From Bdellovibrionales bacterium (GTDB lineage: Bacteria; Bdellovibrionota; Bdellovibrionia; Bdellovibrionales; Bdellovibrionaceae): a DNA stretch of 64,000 nt. This document shows positions 37,334 to 47,778 of the stretch, piece after piece (the stretch's first letter is position 1; each line of letters begins with the position of its first letter). The stretch is taken from NCBI GenBank assembly GCA_016713585.1, contig JADJOV010000001.1, forward strand, positions 248,001 to 312,000, read 5' to 3'. A program made the position numbers and the translations under genes. A model generated the notes under the pieces. It had not been told where the DNA came from. It did not search any database and saw only the letters and a list, made by a program, of their open reading frames with translations.

Positions 37334-38118
37334 AGAACCGTCCCAATGATCCAGAACAGTTTAGAGAGAAAATAGTTTCCGACCAAGATCATAATCGAAC
37401 CAACGACCACGGCTTTTGTCGTGGCTATGCCAACCTCTTTTGTGCCTTTTGTGACCGTCAAGCCAAAATAGCAAGCGGGCAAGGCGATGAAGAGCGCAAA
37501 AAAGAATGTTTTGAAAAATCCGGAAAAATAATCTTTCAGGGTGACCGTGGAAAGAATTTTCAAAAGATAGAAGTTTCCGTCTAAATCGAGTTCGTAGGCT
37601 CCGACCCAGAGGGAACCCAAATTGCCAACAATATTTGCAGAGGCAGTAAGAATCGGCAAGGCAATCAAACAGGCAAGAACTCGAGGAATCACAATTCGCT
37701 TGATTGGGGAAGTTCCCATGGCGCGAATTGCATCGATCTGTTGGGTTACCACCATTGAACCAATTTCACTCGCGAACCCAGCGCCAATTCGTGCGGCAAC
37801 CATGAGACTTGTAAAGACGGGTCCCATCTCTCGTAAGATGATTAGAGCGACAAGCTTGGGAACGTAGAGCTTCCCACCAAACTTTTCCAAGCCGACACCA
37901 AACTGCAGAGCCATAACCATACCAGTGCTTGCCGCAGTGATTAGGACTAAGGGGAGCGACTTAACGCCCACCTGAAGAATCTGATCAAAGAGAAGACGCC
38001 AATAAAACTTTCCAGAAAATGTATCATGAATCACCTGCTTGAAGAGAAGAGTCAGGCCGCCATAAAATTCAAGCTGATCATTCCAAAACTTCACAAACGG
38101 CACTTGCCTCTCCTTCAA
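37330..38118 (-). CDS. mlaE: MlaE-type permease
   Basis: 262 residues with about five or six membrane segments. The family block VKSLPLVLITAASTGMVMAL and the conserved REMGPVFTSLMVAARIGAGFASEIGSM followed by EQIDA-like QQIDAIRAMG are diagnostic of MlaE/YrbE. With MlaF and MlaD it makes the inner-membrane lipid transporter. It follows the lipoprotein gene by three bases. Confidence 0.93.
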   Translation of the reverse strand: MKERQVPFVKFWNDQLEFYGGLTLLFKQVIHDTFSGKFYWRLLFDQILQVGVKSLPLVLITAASTGMVMALQFGVGLEKFGGKLYVPKLVALIILREMGPVFTSLMVAARIGAGFASEIGSMVVTQQIDAIRAMGTSPIKRIVIPRVLACLIALPILTASANIVGNLGSLWVGAYELDLDGNFYLLKILSTVTLKDYFSGFFKTFFFALFIALPACYFGLTVTKGTKEVGIATTKAVVVGSIMILVGNYFLSKLFWIIGTVL

Positions 38119-38121
38119 AAT

Positions 38122-38649
38122 CTAAGGGGCGTAAAAACTCTGTAAAAAACGATTAAACTGCTCCAGCTCTCGAGGAAATTTTTTAGAAACTCCCGCGTAA
38201 GTGAGGGTGTAGTTGCAAGAATTTCTCTTAAAAACAAGAGCCTTCATTTTAATTGGGACTCCATCTACAAAACCTTCTGATGTCATCTGTAGCGCTTGCC
38301 TGGAATTATAAGTCAGTGTTTCTGACTGGGAGGCATGCAGACCCTCAAGAACTGAAAAGGAATCAGTCAGCATTTGTTCAAGAGTTGGATCAGAGTTTTT
38401 TTGACAATCAGAAAGAAACGAAATCGTATTTCCGGAAACTACTGATATCCAGGTTTTGTCTGAATTTGGAATATCAATCTCCTCGAAAGGGGAATCGGGA
38501 GCATTGAACCTAACGTTTTTGGCAGGTACAACTTTGTTTTTATCGATTGAAACGGAGACACAGCTCGTGGCAAGAATAACGCCGAATGCGCTTGTTAACA
38601 GGGGCCTCCAGCTGGCCCAGCCAAATATGCTAAAGAGAGTGGTATTCAT
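38122..38649 (-). CDS. Lipoprotein of unknown function, first gene of the mla operon
   Basis: 175 residues with a long N-region and lipobox ILATSC (Cys near 30). The mature part has two cysteines (SDCQKN and NSCNYTL) and no named domain. Its stop is three bases from mlaE, so it is part of the operon. It may be an outer- or inner-membrane partner of the transporter. A weak GTG/TTG start inside the frame cannot be excluded. Confidence 0.72.
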   Translation of the reverse strand: MNTTLFSIFGWASWRPLLTSAFGVILATSCVSVSIDKNKVVPAKNVRFNAPDSPFEEIDIPNSDKTWISVVSGNTISFLSDCQKNSDPTLEQMLTDSFSVLEGLHASQSETLTYNSRQALQMTSEGFVDGVPIKMKALVFKRNSCNYTLTYAGVSKKFPRELEQFNRFLQSFYAP

Positions 38650-38994
38650 GTGTTACGTTTCGGATATCGTTGGCCAAAATCAAGTCCAGGGGAATTGTTT
38701 CCGGTGTACCAACTCAGAGTAGGTCCCGTCATTAAATTGTCTGGACGCTCGAGTCTCTGACCAGCCTTAAGGCTTTACAGGCCGAACTTTCTAGGCCAAT
38801 CGTGAATTAGGGCGAGGGGATGACTAAATAAACAATACTAGCGCCCACAACCAAATGGCATTTTAAATGCAAAGAACATATTTGGCCAGGACCTCAAAGA
38901 CCTTCGACAGGACGAATGGGCTGGACCTGACCTGACCTGACTGGAATGGAATGGAATGGAAGACTGAGTGATTGGAAAGCGGGGAAAAGCACTA
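38650..38994. other. Divergent promoter region before the flagellar operon
   Basis: About 345 bases between the mla operon and the flagellar operon, transcribed apart from each other. It contains two adjacent short tandem repeats near the flagellar end. No unambiguous promoter box was seen by eye. Confidence 0.5.
38926..38961. repeat. Adjacent tandem repeats (CCTGA)3 and (TGGAA)4
   Basis: Three CCTGA copies (38926-38940) are followed by one C and four TGGAA copies (38942-38961). They end 34 bases before the start of the first flagellar-operon gene. Confidence 0.9.
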
Positions 38995-41785
38995 ATGCGA
39001 AATAGAGTGAAAACAAAATCTAAGCTAGCGTTGTTGTTATTTTGTGGGGTAGCTTTCCAAGCTCGTTATGCATTCACAGGTGAGCCGCGCCCACTTGTTG
39101 AGGCCGAGGTTAAGTATCAGGGTGGAGTGGTGAGTCTCCAATTTCGGGGAAAAGATCAGTGGATTTACGATGTTGATCGAACAGTTGATGGGACTCGTCA
39201 GTTTGTTGAAATCACCATTGATCCTCTCACAAACTCTAGTGTTCGAATTTTGGAGAAGTTTAAGAGTCCAATCGTCAAAGGCATTTCTGTGAGTAAGGGT
39301 GGGACAGACTCTAAGTTTCGACTAAAACTAGAAATTGCAAGTGGCGAAATTGATTCACTAGACTATCTGACTGAAAGCCCCTCTCGTTTGGTGGTGGATT
39401 TTTATGAAAAAGACTTTCAGGCTAAGCACACACTGCCAGAAAAAGTAAAAGTGGACGCGAAGAGTGGAAATTCGAGTGCAAAAATTGAGAGAACTCCGGC
39501 AACAACGGACGTTTTGACGATAGATCCCAAAGGCTCTATCCCCGCAGTTCTTGCCTCGACTCCGGTTCGAGCGGGAGTATACGATGGCGCCGATCCGGGT
39601 TATGAGCGATTTCAGGTTAAGGACTATGAAATCAAAGAAGAATCTATCATTCGAAGTCGTTCCAACTATTTTATACCCTTTCCGATGCTAGAGTTCGAAA
39701 CATCACTTTGGTCTAGAATCAAGACATCAGCGCCAATTTACCAAATTCAGCCAACAGAGACAGACGAAAATAAACAAGCAAGACTTCTCTTAGCCCTCTT
39801 TGAGAAAAAGATTTCTTGTCTTCCAGAAATCGAGAGCTTGGTTTCAAGAGAAGTACCTGAATTCCGAGTACAACTCGATTATCGACTTCATTGATGCAGA
39901 TGTAGAGATGGAGCTTTCTAAACAAGACTCCACCTCAAAACGCTTTGGTGTCGCTATTCAAATGTATAAGGAAGCCATTCGTAAACACCCAAAGAGCCCT
40001 TTGGCGGAAAAAGTGTCTCTGGCGATTGCGATTGCGGCCTTTGATCATCGGGATCACTTAACTGCCCTTCGTTTGTTTCAGGAGCATCTGGAAAACAAAG
40101 AAATTGAATTTCGAGGAACTCTGTCAAAAGATCTAGCAAGGTTGGGGCAAGTTCAGGTGTTTGATCGAATGAAAATGTCAGCTGAAGCCTTGAAAATTGC
40201 CGACGAATTGGAGCAAAATTCGACGGATCCGGAACTGCGGGCCGAAGCTTCCTATCGGCGTGGCGATGTCAATTTCAGAAATAAGAACTATTTACAAGCT
40301 GTAGAGGACTATCAAAAGGCTTTGAAAAAGTATCCAAGCATGGCCAAACAGTTTCCCAGTGCAGTCTACAATTTGGCCGAGGCCCATTTCCTTCAGCAAT
40401 CTTATAAAGAGGCACTAGCCACTTATATTGACTTTATCAAATCTTTTCCAACAAACGATCACACGGCTTTTGCGATGACTCGAACTGGCGAGATCATGGA
40501 AATCTTTGGCGTTGATCAGGCTCGGGTGGTCGGAGCCTTTTTGGAAACCTACTTTCGGTATGGCGAGAATCCAAAAGCAATCGTTGCTAGAATTCGTTTG
40601 TTGAGCGCCCGGATGAAAAGCATGAAGGCCAAGGAGGTCGAACCTGCAACGAAGGAAATACTAGAGCTTTCCAAGAAACTAGATTGGCCGCAGATTGAAT
40701 CATTTGCGACTATCATGGTGGCAGATGGCTACTCAAAAAGAGGAGAGTTTGAGAAGTCCATAGATCTTTTGACCCAATACTATCAAAAAAATCCAATGGC
40801 TCCGAACTTGAGTCTTTATCAGACAAGACTGGTTAGTAACATCAATGATCTGATGCGGACGGCACTTCTTGAAGGTAAGTTTATGTCCACTCTGCAGACC
40901 CATCAGAAATATGCAGACAGCTGGTTGAAGGGTTCTGAACGGCTGGATACCGATTACTATCTGGGACGTGCGTATGAAAAGGGTGGGGCGTACTCGGATG
41001 CTGAAAGATATTACAAGAGGACAGTCAATAAGCTCTACTCGCTTCAGGGGACGGCCAAAGGAAAAGAACTTTTGGTTCTTCAAAATATGCCCTCGGACCA
41101 AGTCATCAATTTGCGATTGGCTGCTGTAGAGTTTGAGCAACAGCAGTGGAGTGAAGCTTATGACTACATAAAAACTATTAAGCGGCCACTTGAAATGGGC
41201 GAGGAAGACCAGGTCGAACGAGTCATTCTACTCTCTGAGCTTTTGGACAAAAGAGGCGATCTTGATTCTGCCAGCCGCTTTTTGAGTGAACTTCTCAGAG
41301 CCTGGAAGGGTCAGCCTGAGCTTGTTGCAAAACCTTACCTTCAGTTGGCAGAGATCGAATTCAAGCAGGGTCAAAGAGCTCAGGCAATTCAGTCCCTTGA
41401 GAAGATCAGGATTTTGGAGAACGACTCGGGAAAGGTTCCTTCTCAATACCTTCGTCAAGCACTTCATCGTTTAGGGGATATCTATCTTGAAGATAAGAAT
41501 GATATGAAGGCCATTGAAGTTCTTGAACAATACTTGGAGCGATTTGAGGAACAACAGCCTTTGGCCTCTCAGAGATTTCGCTTGGGACTGATTTTCTTTC
41601 AGCGGGGTGAGGTACAGAAAGCAGCCGAGGCTTGGGCCAACTTCAAGGGTGAGCGCGCGTCATTCTGGCACAATTTGGCTCAGGAAAAGCTTAAGGATTC
41701 GAAATGGAAAGATGGATACAAAAAGTATATTGATAGAATTCCTGCCATGGCCGGAGTTGATAATCAGAAGGGAGGGAAACAATGA
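38995..41785 (+). CDS. AMIN-like plus TPR repeat protein leading the flagellar operon, frameshifted
   Basis: The first frame (ATG 38995, open from GTG 38968) has a signal peptide and a beta-rich AMIN-like domain (residues ~25-130: YQGGVVSLQFRGKDQW, SPSRLVVDFYE). It ends at 39894, but a one-base change in the A5 at about 39807-39813 continues into a long helical TPR protein to 41785 (LLALFEKKRFLVFQKSRAW at the join). TPR pairs such as AVEDYQKALKKYPSM and ALATYIDFIKSFPTN recur for ~600 residues. It overlaps flgB by four bases. It is probably periplasmic and connected with flagellar assembly or positioning, a guess based on the operon. Confidence 0.72.
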
Positions 41786-42186
41786 GTCTCTTTGATAAGA
41801 CGACGTCTGCTCTGCAAACGTCAATTGGTATGCGACAGGTGCGACAAAATATTACCTCTTCAAATATCGCAAATGCAGAAACTCCTGGATATCACGCAAA
41901 GAAAGTTGATTTTGAGGAGGCCTTGGCCCGGGCCATTGATCTGGATGGCCTGAGAGGCATGAGCACATCAAATCCAGAACACTTCTCGGTTGGAGCAAAG
42001 ACTGCCAAAGTTAGACCGGATATTTATGAGAACCCAGAGGGTGCAATTAACAATGACGGGAACTCGGTAGATCTTGAGAAAGAAATGTCGTCCTTGGCTG
42101 AAAATGCGATCATGTATAAGGCGGCCTTACAGTTGATTAATAAAAAAATGGCGGCGCTCAAGTATGCTGCTTCCGAAGGAAGATAG
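41782..42186 (+). CDS. flgB: Flagellar basal-body rod protein FlgB
   Basis: 134 residues, normal length. The N-terminal rod-protein signature NITSSNIANAETPGYHAKKVDFEEAL is present, and the C-terminal helix (NAIMYKAALQLINKKMAAL) carries the conserved coiled region. It forms the proximal rod. It is followed by flgC after ten bases. Confidence 0.96.
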   Translation: MSLFDKTTSALQTSIGMRQVRQNITSSNIANAETPGYHAKKVDFEEALARAIDLDGLRGMSTSNPEHFSVGAKTAKVRPDIYENPEGAINNDGNSVDLEKEMSSLAENAIMYKAALQLINKKMAALKYAASEGR

Positions 42187-42196
42187 GAGAGTTTGA

Positions 42197-42640
42197 ATGG
42201 CTGATTTCTTAACAGGAATGCGTATCAGCTCGAGTGGAATGGCGGCTCAACGAATGCGCCTGAATTCGATTTCGAGTAATTTGGCCAACATCAATACGAC
42301 CCAGACCCCGGAGGGCGGTCCCTATCGACGTAAGGATGTCGTCTTCGAGTCGATGCCAGATGCCAGAAACTTTGGGGAAATAATTATGAGCACCGATCCG
42401 AAGGGAAGTTTTCAGCGGGTCCAGGGAAGTGATGTTGTTTCCGACAAAAAAGCACCGCTTCTGAAATACGAGCCAGATCATCCAGACGCAAATGCGGAAG
42501 GTTATGTCGCTTATCCAAACATCAATTTGATGGAAGAAATGACGAATATGATTCAGGCCTCGCGATCCTATGAAGCGAATGTTCAGGCCCTTCAGTCGTC
42601 GAAGGAAATGGCCCTGAGTGCTTTAGAAATCGGTCGATAG
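42197..42640 (+). CDS. flgC: Flagellar basal-body rod protein FlgC
   Basis: 147 residues. The motif GMAAQRMRLNSISSNLANINTT at the start and MTNMIQASRSYEANVQAL near the end are the FlgC N- and C-terminal rod signatures, with VAYPNINLMEEM between. It forms part of the rod with FlgB, FlgF and FliE. GGAGAG lies before the ATG. Confidence 0.97.
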   Translation: MADFLTGMRISSSGMAAQRMRLNSISSNLANINTTQTPEGGPYRRKDVVFESMPDARNFGEIIMSTDPKGSFQRVQGSDVVSDKKAPLLKYEPDHPDANAEGYVAYPNINLMEEMTNMIQASRSYEANVQALQSSKEMALSALEIGR

Positions 42641-42645
42641 GTGAC

Positions 42646-42688
42646 CTGAACGATAACTGCTCTAAACGATAATTGCTCTGAATGATAG
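42646..42688. repeat. 16-base imperfect tandem repeat, 2.7 copies, between flgC and fliE
   Basis: CTGAACGATAACTGCT (42646-42661), CTAAACGATAATTGCT (42662-42677) and CTGAATGATAG (42678-42688). It lies in the 160-base gap between flgC and fliE, the largest gap in the first part of the operon. Confidence 0.85.
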
Positions 42689-42800
42689 GTAAGTCTGAAT
42701 TGGTGAATGAAGGTCCGAAAGTCCGGTTTTGAAACAGGTTGCAAGAAGTGGCCTCAAAAACGGGTGAAGTAAGGTAAACTGAGAGAAAGAAGGTAATTCC

Positions 42801-43133
42801 ATGGACGGTTTTACGATCTCAAATTCAAACAGATTTCTTGAAATGGGAAATCTTAAAGAAACGAACTCATCAGTGACGTTGGATTCTGGGCCCTCGCTAG
42901 AAGAGGGTCAAGGAACGTCTTTTGCTGAAACATTAAAAAAATCCATTGCCGAAGTGAACCAACTTCAAAAGAAGTCAGATGTGGCCATGCAGAACTTAGC
43001 GACAGGACGAACTGATAATGTTGCGGAAGTTATGATTGCGTCAGAGAAAGCCGACATCGCTCTGAGGGTCATGGTGCAGGTGCGAAACAAGATTATTGAT
43101 GCGTATAACGAAGTCATGAAAATGCAGGTATAG
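42801..43133 (+). CDS. fliE: Flagellar hook-basal body protein FliE
   Basis: 110 residues. The GTSFAETLKKSIAEVNQLQKKSD helix and the C-terminal VRNKIIDAYNEVMKMQV tail are FliE hallmarks. It links the MS ring to the rod. AGAAAGAAGG lies before the ATG, and the fliF start is 13 bases after the stop. Confidence 0.96.
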   Translation: MDGFTISNSNRFLEMGNLKETNSSVTLDSGPSLEEGQGTSFAETLKKSIAEVNQLQKKSDVAMQNLATGRTDNVAEVMIASEKADIALRVMVQVRNKIIDAYNEVMKMQV

Positions 43134-43145
43134 TGGAGGCAGCAG

Positions 43146-44642
43146 TTGGATAAGGTTTTTGCGGGCATAGTTGCACAATTTCGCGAGTTTTTTAAGAATT
43201 TGGGCCCAACCAAAAGAATGTCGATCATTGCGGTTTCAGTGGTCGCGATTGTTGGCGTAATCACGATGGGCTTTATGATCTCCGGCAAGGACTATGTACC
43301 ACTTTTTTCAAGTATACCAGCAGACCAAGTAACTACGATTATATCCAAACTCAACGAAAAAAATGTTCCCTTCCAGCTTCGTGATGATGGAAAGACCATC
43401 GTTGTACCGAAGGATCTCCTACATTCGACTCAAATGGCCCTCATGGCGGAATAAGTGATCCTGGCCCTTCCAAACAAGAAGACCTTCCTCGAGGAGGGCG
43501 GGAGTCCGTCGGCCTCGGTCGTTGTGGAGTTGCAGCAGGGAAAGGAACTGGGGGCCGACCAGGTCCGAGGAATACGGTACCTCGTCGCAAATTCTGTTGA
43601 GGGTCTGGATCCTGATCGGGTCACTGTTCTCGACGAGCGTGGAAAAATACTCACAAGAGCGAGCGATAGCACGACCTCTGGTTCGAGTGACATTATGGAG
43701 CTCAAGCAAAAGGTTGAACGCGAATTTGAGGGTCGCATTGAATCCATTCTCGGCAAAGTTGTTGGTAATCAAAAAGTGGTTGCCAAAGTCAATGCCACTC
43801 TCAATCAAAGGGTGATTCAATCTGTTGAGGAATCAGTCGACCCAGACAGAACGGCAATTCGAAGTCAGCAAAGCGAAGAGGAGTCCCTGGACGGGTCGCG
43901 AATAAATCCGGCGGGAGTGCCTGGCTCAAGGGCAAACCTGCCAGGGGCGGAAGATGCTGGGCAGATCGGATTTAAGCAGGATGTTAAAAAGGCAGTCAAA
44001 ACGACCAATTTCGACGTTCCCAAAACTGTTCGAAACGTCAAAGAGGCCGCCGGGGCGCTTGAGAAAATTAGCGTGGCGGTTGTCGTTGACGGAAACCTGA
44101 TAACAACAAAGAAAGATGATGGAACGACGGAATCCAAATGGACAGCCAGGAGTTCCGAGGAACTTCAGAAGTACGAAACACTTGTTAAAAGCGCAGTGGG
44201 CTTCAATGCGGCTCGTGGTGATTCTGTTAAAATCGAGAATATTCAGTTTCAGGCAGAAGATTTTTCTGAGGTCGAAAAGCTTCTGACAAATCTGGAACGC
44301 AGAAAATTTCTTCATGCACTTTTCAAGTGGGCGATTTTCGCTTTTTCTTTGGCTCTGTTCTTTTTTATTGTCATTCGGCCATTCATGCAATGGATTACAG
44401 ATTCATTTCAGGACTCGGTGGAAGAGATGCTGCCTCGTACTATCGAGGAACTTGAGGAATTGCAGTCGGTAGATAATACGCTTCCAGGTATGTCCTCAGC
44501 ACTTACAGTTCTGCAAGAATCCATAGATCCTGAGAAGGCCGAGAGTGAGCTTCTTAAGGACAGGATTATGAACCTCATGCAGAAGGATGAGGAAAAAGCG
44601 GCAAATGCCTTTGGAATGTGGATGGTGAGAAAGGATGTATAA
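43146..44642 (+). pseudogene. fliF: Flagellar M-ring protein FliF with internal deletion and in-frame stop
   Basis: TTG 43146 has GGAGG six bases upstream. Residues 1-102 are normal: a membrane segment (RMSIIAVSVVAIVGVITMGFM), SGKDYVPLFSSIPADQ, and LHSTQMALMAE. Then comes TAA, and the same frame resumes at once with VILALPNKKTFLEEGGSPSASV, the conserved loop normally ~55-60 residues later. The EIGS...LQGEL segment is missing. The rest is normal, with a second membrane segment and a C-terminal acidic FliG-binding tail ending at 44642. FliF forms the MS ring and is essential for flagella. Readthrough would still give a protein lacking part of the ring-building motif. Deletion or assembly error are both possible. 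Confidence 0.85.
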
Positions 44643-44648
44643 CTAATT

Positions 44649-45683
44649 ATGAAGATCTTTAAGGCTGACAACATCGATTTTGATTCACTCAAGGGCTTCG
44701 ACAAAGCGGCGATCCTAATTAACTATCTTGGCAAAGATGCGATTAAGGTACTTCTGCGGCGGATGGAAGATGGAGATATTCGCAAACTTATCAGTGTCAT
44801 GGGGAAGTACCGAATCGTGCCGGTCCATGTGACAAAGCGAATACTCGAGGAATTTTACGAGATGATTAGTGAATCGGAAGATTACATTTTTTCCGAAGAG
44901 ATGACAGCCAAAGACACCATCGTCGATGCGCTCGGAGAAGAAAGGGCGCGGGGAATCTTAGGGGGGCTTAATATGGTGTCTGGCAGCTCCAGATCTCTGG
45001 AATCCCTTGAAATGGTTGACGCAAAATCCCTTGCTAACTTTCTTGTCAATGAACACCCACAAACGGTGGCTGTTATTCTGTCGCACCTAGAACCCGAGAA
45101 AAAAGGAGAAGTTCTGAAGCGACTTCCTGATGCAATTCAAGCGGAGGTTGTGCTTCGCATGGCAAATCTGGAATTTGTGGACCCTGAACTAATTTCCGAA
45201 ATCGATAAGGTTCTTAAGAATCAGCTCGCGAATACAGCAGTCGTCGATCAATCTTCGCTTGGAGGAGTTCAGCCAGTGGCAGAGATGCTCAACGTTATGG
45301 ACAAAAATACGGAAGGCTCGATTATGGCGCGCCTAGAAGAGAAAGATCCTCTATTGGCCGAGGAGATTCGAAAACTTATGTTTGTTTTTGATGATATTGT
45401 AAAAATTGATGATCGTGGAATTCAAGCTCTCCTCAAGGAGGTTCCAAATGATAAGCTCCTCTTGGCATTGAAAACGGCGAGCGAAGATATAAGGGCAAAA
45501 ATATTCAAAAACATTTCAGCCCGGGCTGCCGAAATGCTGAGAGAAGATTTGTCCAGTATGGGACCATCAAGACTCTCTGACGTCGAAGGCGCTCAACAAG
45601 AAATAGTCAATGCGGCAAGGCGATTGGAAGCTGAAGGGAAGATACTGATTGCAAGAGGTGGATCTGAAGATGCGATGGTCTAA
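44649..45683 (+). CDS. fliG: Flagellar motor switch protein FliG
   Basis: 344 residues, normal length. The N-terminal domain starts with GFDKAAILINYLGKDA; the middle carries NEHPQTVAVILSHLEPEKKGEVLKRLP with the EHPQ motif; the C-terminal domain has the charged torque helix LMFVFDDIVKIDDRGIQALL. It is part of the rotor and contacts the stator. It overlaps fliH by 14 bases. Confidence 0.97.
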   Translation: MKIFKADNIDFDSLKGFDKAAILINYLGKDAIKVLLRRMEDGDIRKLISVMGKYRIVPVHVTKRILEEFYEMISESEDYIFSEEMTAKDTIVDALGEERARGILGGLNMVSGSSRSLESLEMVDAKSLANFLVNEHPQTVAVILSHLEPEKKGEVLKRLPDAIQAEVVLRMANLEFVDPELISEIDKVLKNQLANTAVVDQSSLGGVQPVAEMLNVMDKNTEGSIMARLEEKDPLLAEEIRKLMFVFDDIVKIDDRGIQALLKEVPNDKLLLALKTASEDIRAKIFKNISARAAEMLREDLSSMGPSRLSDVEGAQQEIVNAARRLEAEGKILIARGGSEDAMV

Positions 45684-46442
45684 GAGTATTCTGAAGAAAG
45701 AGCAGGCAGAAAAGAGCACCTTAGAGTTCACTCCTCAGAAATTCAAACTGGGAACTCCGAGTCAGGCTTTGGAATACCTGAGGGAGAAAAGCTCCGGCTC
45801 TGATTTTCGTATGAATGATGTGATTCGTGTTCAAACAGGGGTCGAGAACCTAGAGCAAAAAGCGAAGAACAAAAAATTGATGAAAAGACTCTCGAAAAGC
45901 TCCAAATGATTCAGGAGTCTGCTTATGCAGAAGCTTATCGATTGGGCCTCGATGAAGGCAAAAAGACAGCTTTTGAAAAAGCATCCACTGAAATCGAGCA
46001 ACGACTTGGGGAGTTGGATCAGCTGTTAGCGACGATTAGAAATTTAAAAACAGAATTGATTGGGCACAACGAGAGTTCTCTTATTGGCCTGATGTTTCAG
46101 ATGGCTTCACGACTGGCAATGACTGAGCTAGATCAAAACAATCAAGCTGTGGTTGAAGTGTTAAGGCAAGCTGTCCATTTAGCTCAGGACGAAGAGCGAA
46201 TTCACGTTCAGGTTGCGCCGTCTCAGTTTGAATTCCTGGAAGAGATAAAAAAACAAACAAGTCGTGAACTTGATTTTCTCAAAGTGATGACTTTCGATCC
46301 TCGCCCAGGCATTCGATCTGGAGGTTGTGTGATCGAAACCAACTATGGCGAAATCGACGCGCGTGTTGAACAAAGGCTTGAGCAACTCTGGGCTGCAATT
46401 AGTCCAACACTTCCGAGAGTAAAAAATGTCATCGGTGGTTAG
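45670..46442 (+). CDS. fliH: Flagellar assembly protein FliH, frameshifted
   Basis: ATG 45670 (MRWSKSILKK) has AAGAGG upstream. The first frame runs to 45909. A -1 change at the A5 near 45858-45862 gives EEQKIDEKTLEKLQMIQ, which continues in the next frame with SAYAEAYRLGLDEGKKTAFEK, a classic FliH region, and ends at 46442. Joined length ~257 residues. FliH binds and restrains the FliI ATPase. It overlaps fliI by 17 bases. Confidence 0.85.
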
Positions 46443-47769
46443 TCTTCCGGCCACTATTGATTTTGGTAGGTACCGTGATATCGTATCTGCGGCCCATCTT
46501 TCGAAAGACCAGGGCCGAGTCACCGAAGTTAATGGACTTTTGATCAAGGGAACCCTGCCAGGGGCAAGTCTTGGTAGCTTGGTTCAAATTTTTCCCCTGA
46601 ACTCTGAGCGAGAAATTTTGGCCGAAGTGGTGGGCTTTCGGGATCAGCATGTTCTGATGATGGCCCTCGGAGAAATGCGAGGGGTTGGACTTGGTGCCAA
46701 AATTCTCCTGCTTCGTCGGTCAGCGACGGTTCGCGTTGGTCAGGAGCTGCTTGGACGTATTATAGATGGCCACGGAAATCCAATTGACGACAGCGCCCAA
46801 ATTGAAAATTTTCGAGAGGTGCCCATCTACTGTGAACCTCGCAACCCTCTTTTGCGCAGGCCCATTCGTCAATCATTGGATCTGGGGGTTCGAGCAATCA
46901 ATGCGTCCCTGACGCTTGGCCGGGGGCAGAGAATGGCAATTCTCGCCGGCTCTGGAGTTGGCAAATCTGTGTTATTGGGGATGATGGCCAGGTACACAGA
47001 GGCAGACGTCAATGTCATTGCCTTGATCGGAGAGCGAGGACGAGAGGTTCGGGATTTCATCGAAAACGATTTAGGACCAGAGGGTGCAAAAAAGTCGGTT
47101 ATTGTGTGCGTCACCGGCGACCAGAGCGCACTTCTGAGAATGAGAGGGGCCTTTGTAGCAACGGCAATAGCAGAGTATTTTTCCGGTCAAGGGAAGAACG
47201 TGCTCTTGATGATGGATTCAGTGACTCGTTTTGCAATGGCCATGCGTGAAATTGGCCTCAGCACTGGTGAACCGCCGTCCTCAAAAGGGTATACCCCCAG
47301 TGTCTTTGCCATGTTGCCAAAGCTCTTGGAACGAGCAGGATCTTTTGAAAACGAAGGAAGCATTACTGGTGTCTACACGACTCTAGTTGAGGGTGATGAC
47401 ATGAATGATCCCGTGGGCGATGCTGTTCGTTCGATTGTGGATGGTCACATTATTCTATCAAGGGATCTTGCACAAAAGGGACATTTCCCCGCCATCGACA
47501 TTCTTCAAAGTAATAGCCGAGTTATGAGAAGTGTGACCTCGGCTGAACACGTGAAATTGGCTCAAAAACTGCGCGAGACTTTGGCAACCTATAAAGATGC
47601 TGAAGATTTGATAAACATTGGGGCCTATAAGCCAGGCTCAAACCCAAGAATCGACAAAGCCGTTAAGTTAATTGATTCAATTAATGATTTTCTAAAACAA
47701 GCAATCGAAGATAGATCAACGATGACTCAAGGTCTACGGGCTTTGCAGCAAATTCTACTTCATGCATGA
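46426..47769 (+). CDS. fliI: Flagellum-specific ATPase FliI
   Basis: 447 residues. Walker A AGSGVGKSVL, the ALIGERGREVRDF motif, Walker B LLMMDSVTRFAMA and REIGLSTGEPPSSKGYTPSVF are all intact. It energises or unfolds cargo for the flagellar type III export apparatus. It overlaps the end of fliH and is followed directly by fliJ. Confidence 0.98.
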   Translation: MSSVVSLPATIDFGRYRDIVSAAHLSKDQGRVTEVNGLLIKGTLPGASLGSLVQIFPLNSEREILAEVVGFRDQHVLMMALGEMRGVGLGAKILLLRRSATVRVGQELLGRIIDGHGNPIDDSAQIENFREVPIYCEPRNPLLRRPIRQSLDLGVRAINASLTLGRGQRMAILAGSGVGKSVLLGMMARYTEADVNVIALIGERGREVRDFIENDLGPEGAKKSVIVCVTGDQSALLRMRGAFVATAIAEYFSGQGKNVLLMMDSVTRFAMAMREIGLSTGEPPSSKGYTPSVFAMLPKLLERAGSFENEGSITGVYTTLVEGDDMNDPVGDAVRSIVDGHIILSRDLAQKGHFPAIDILQSNSRVMRSVTSAEHVKLAQKLRETLATYKDAEDLINIGAYKPGSNPRIDKAVKLIDSINDFLKQAIEDRSTMTQGLRALQQILLHA

Positions 47770-47778
47770 TTGGGATTT

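Noticed and set aside
43146..44642. fliF read as two separate short genes
   Set aside because: Both parts are pieces of one FliF with no independent start for the second; one broken gene explains them.
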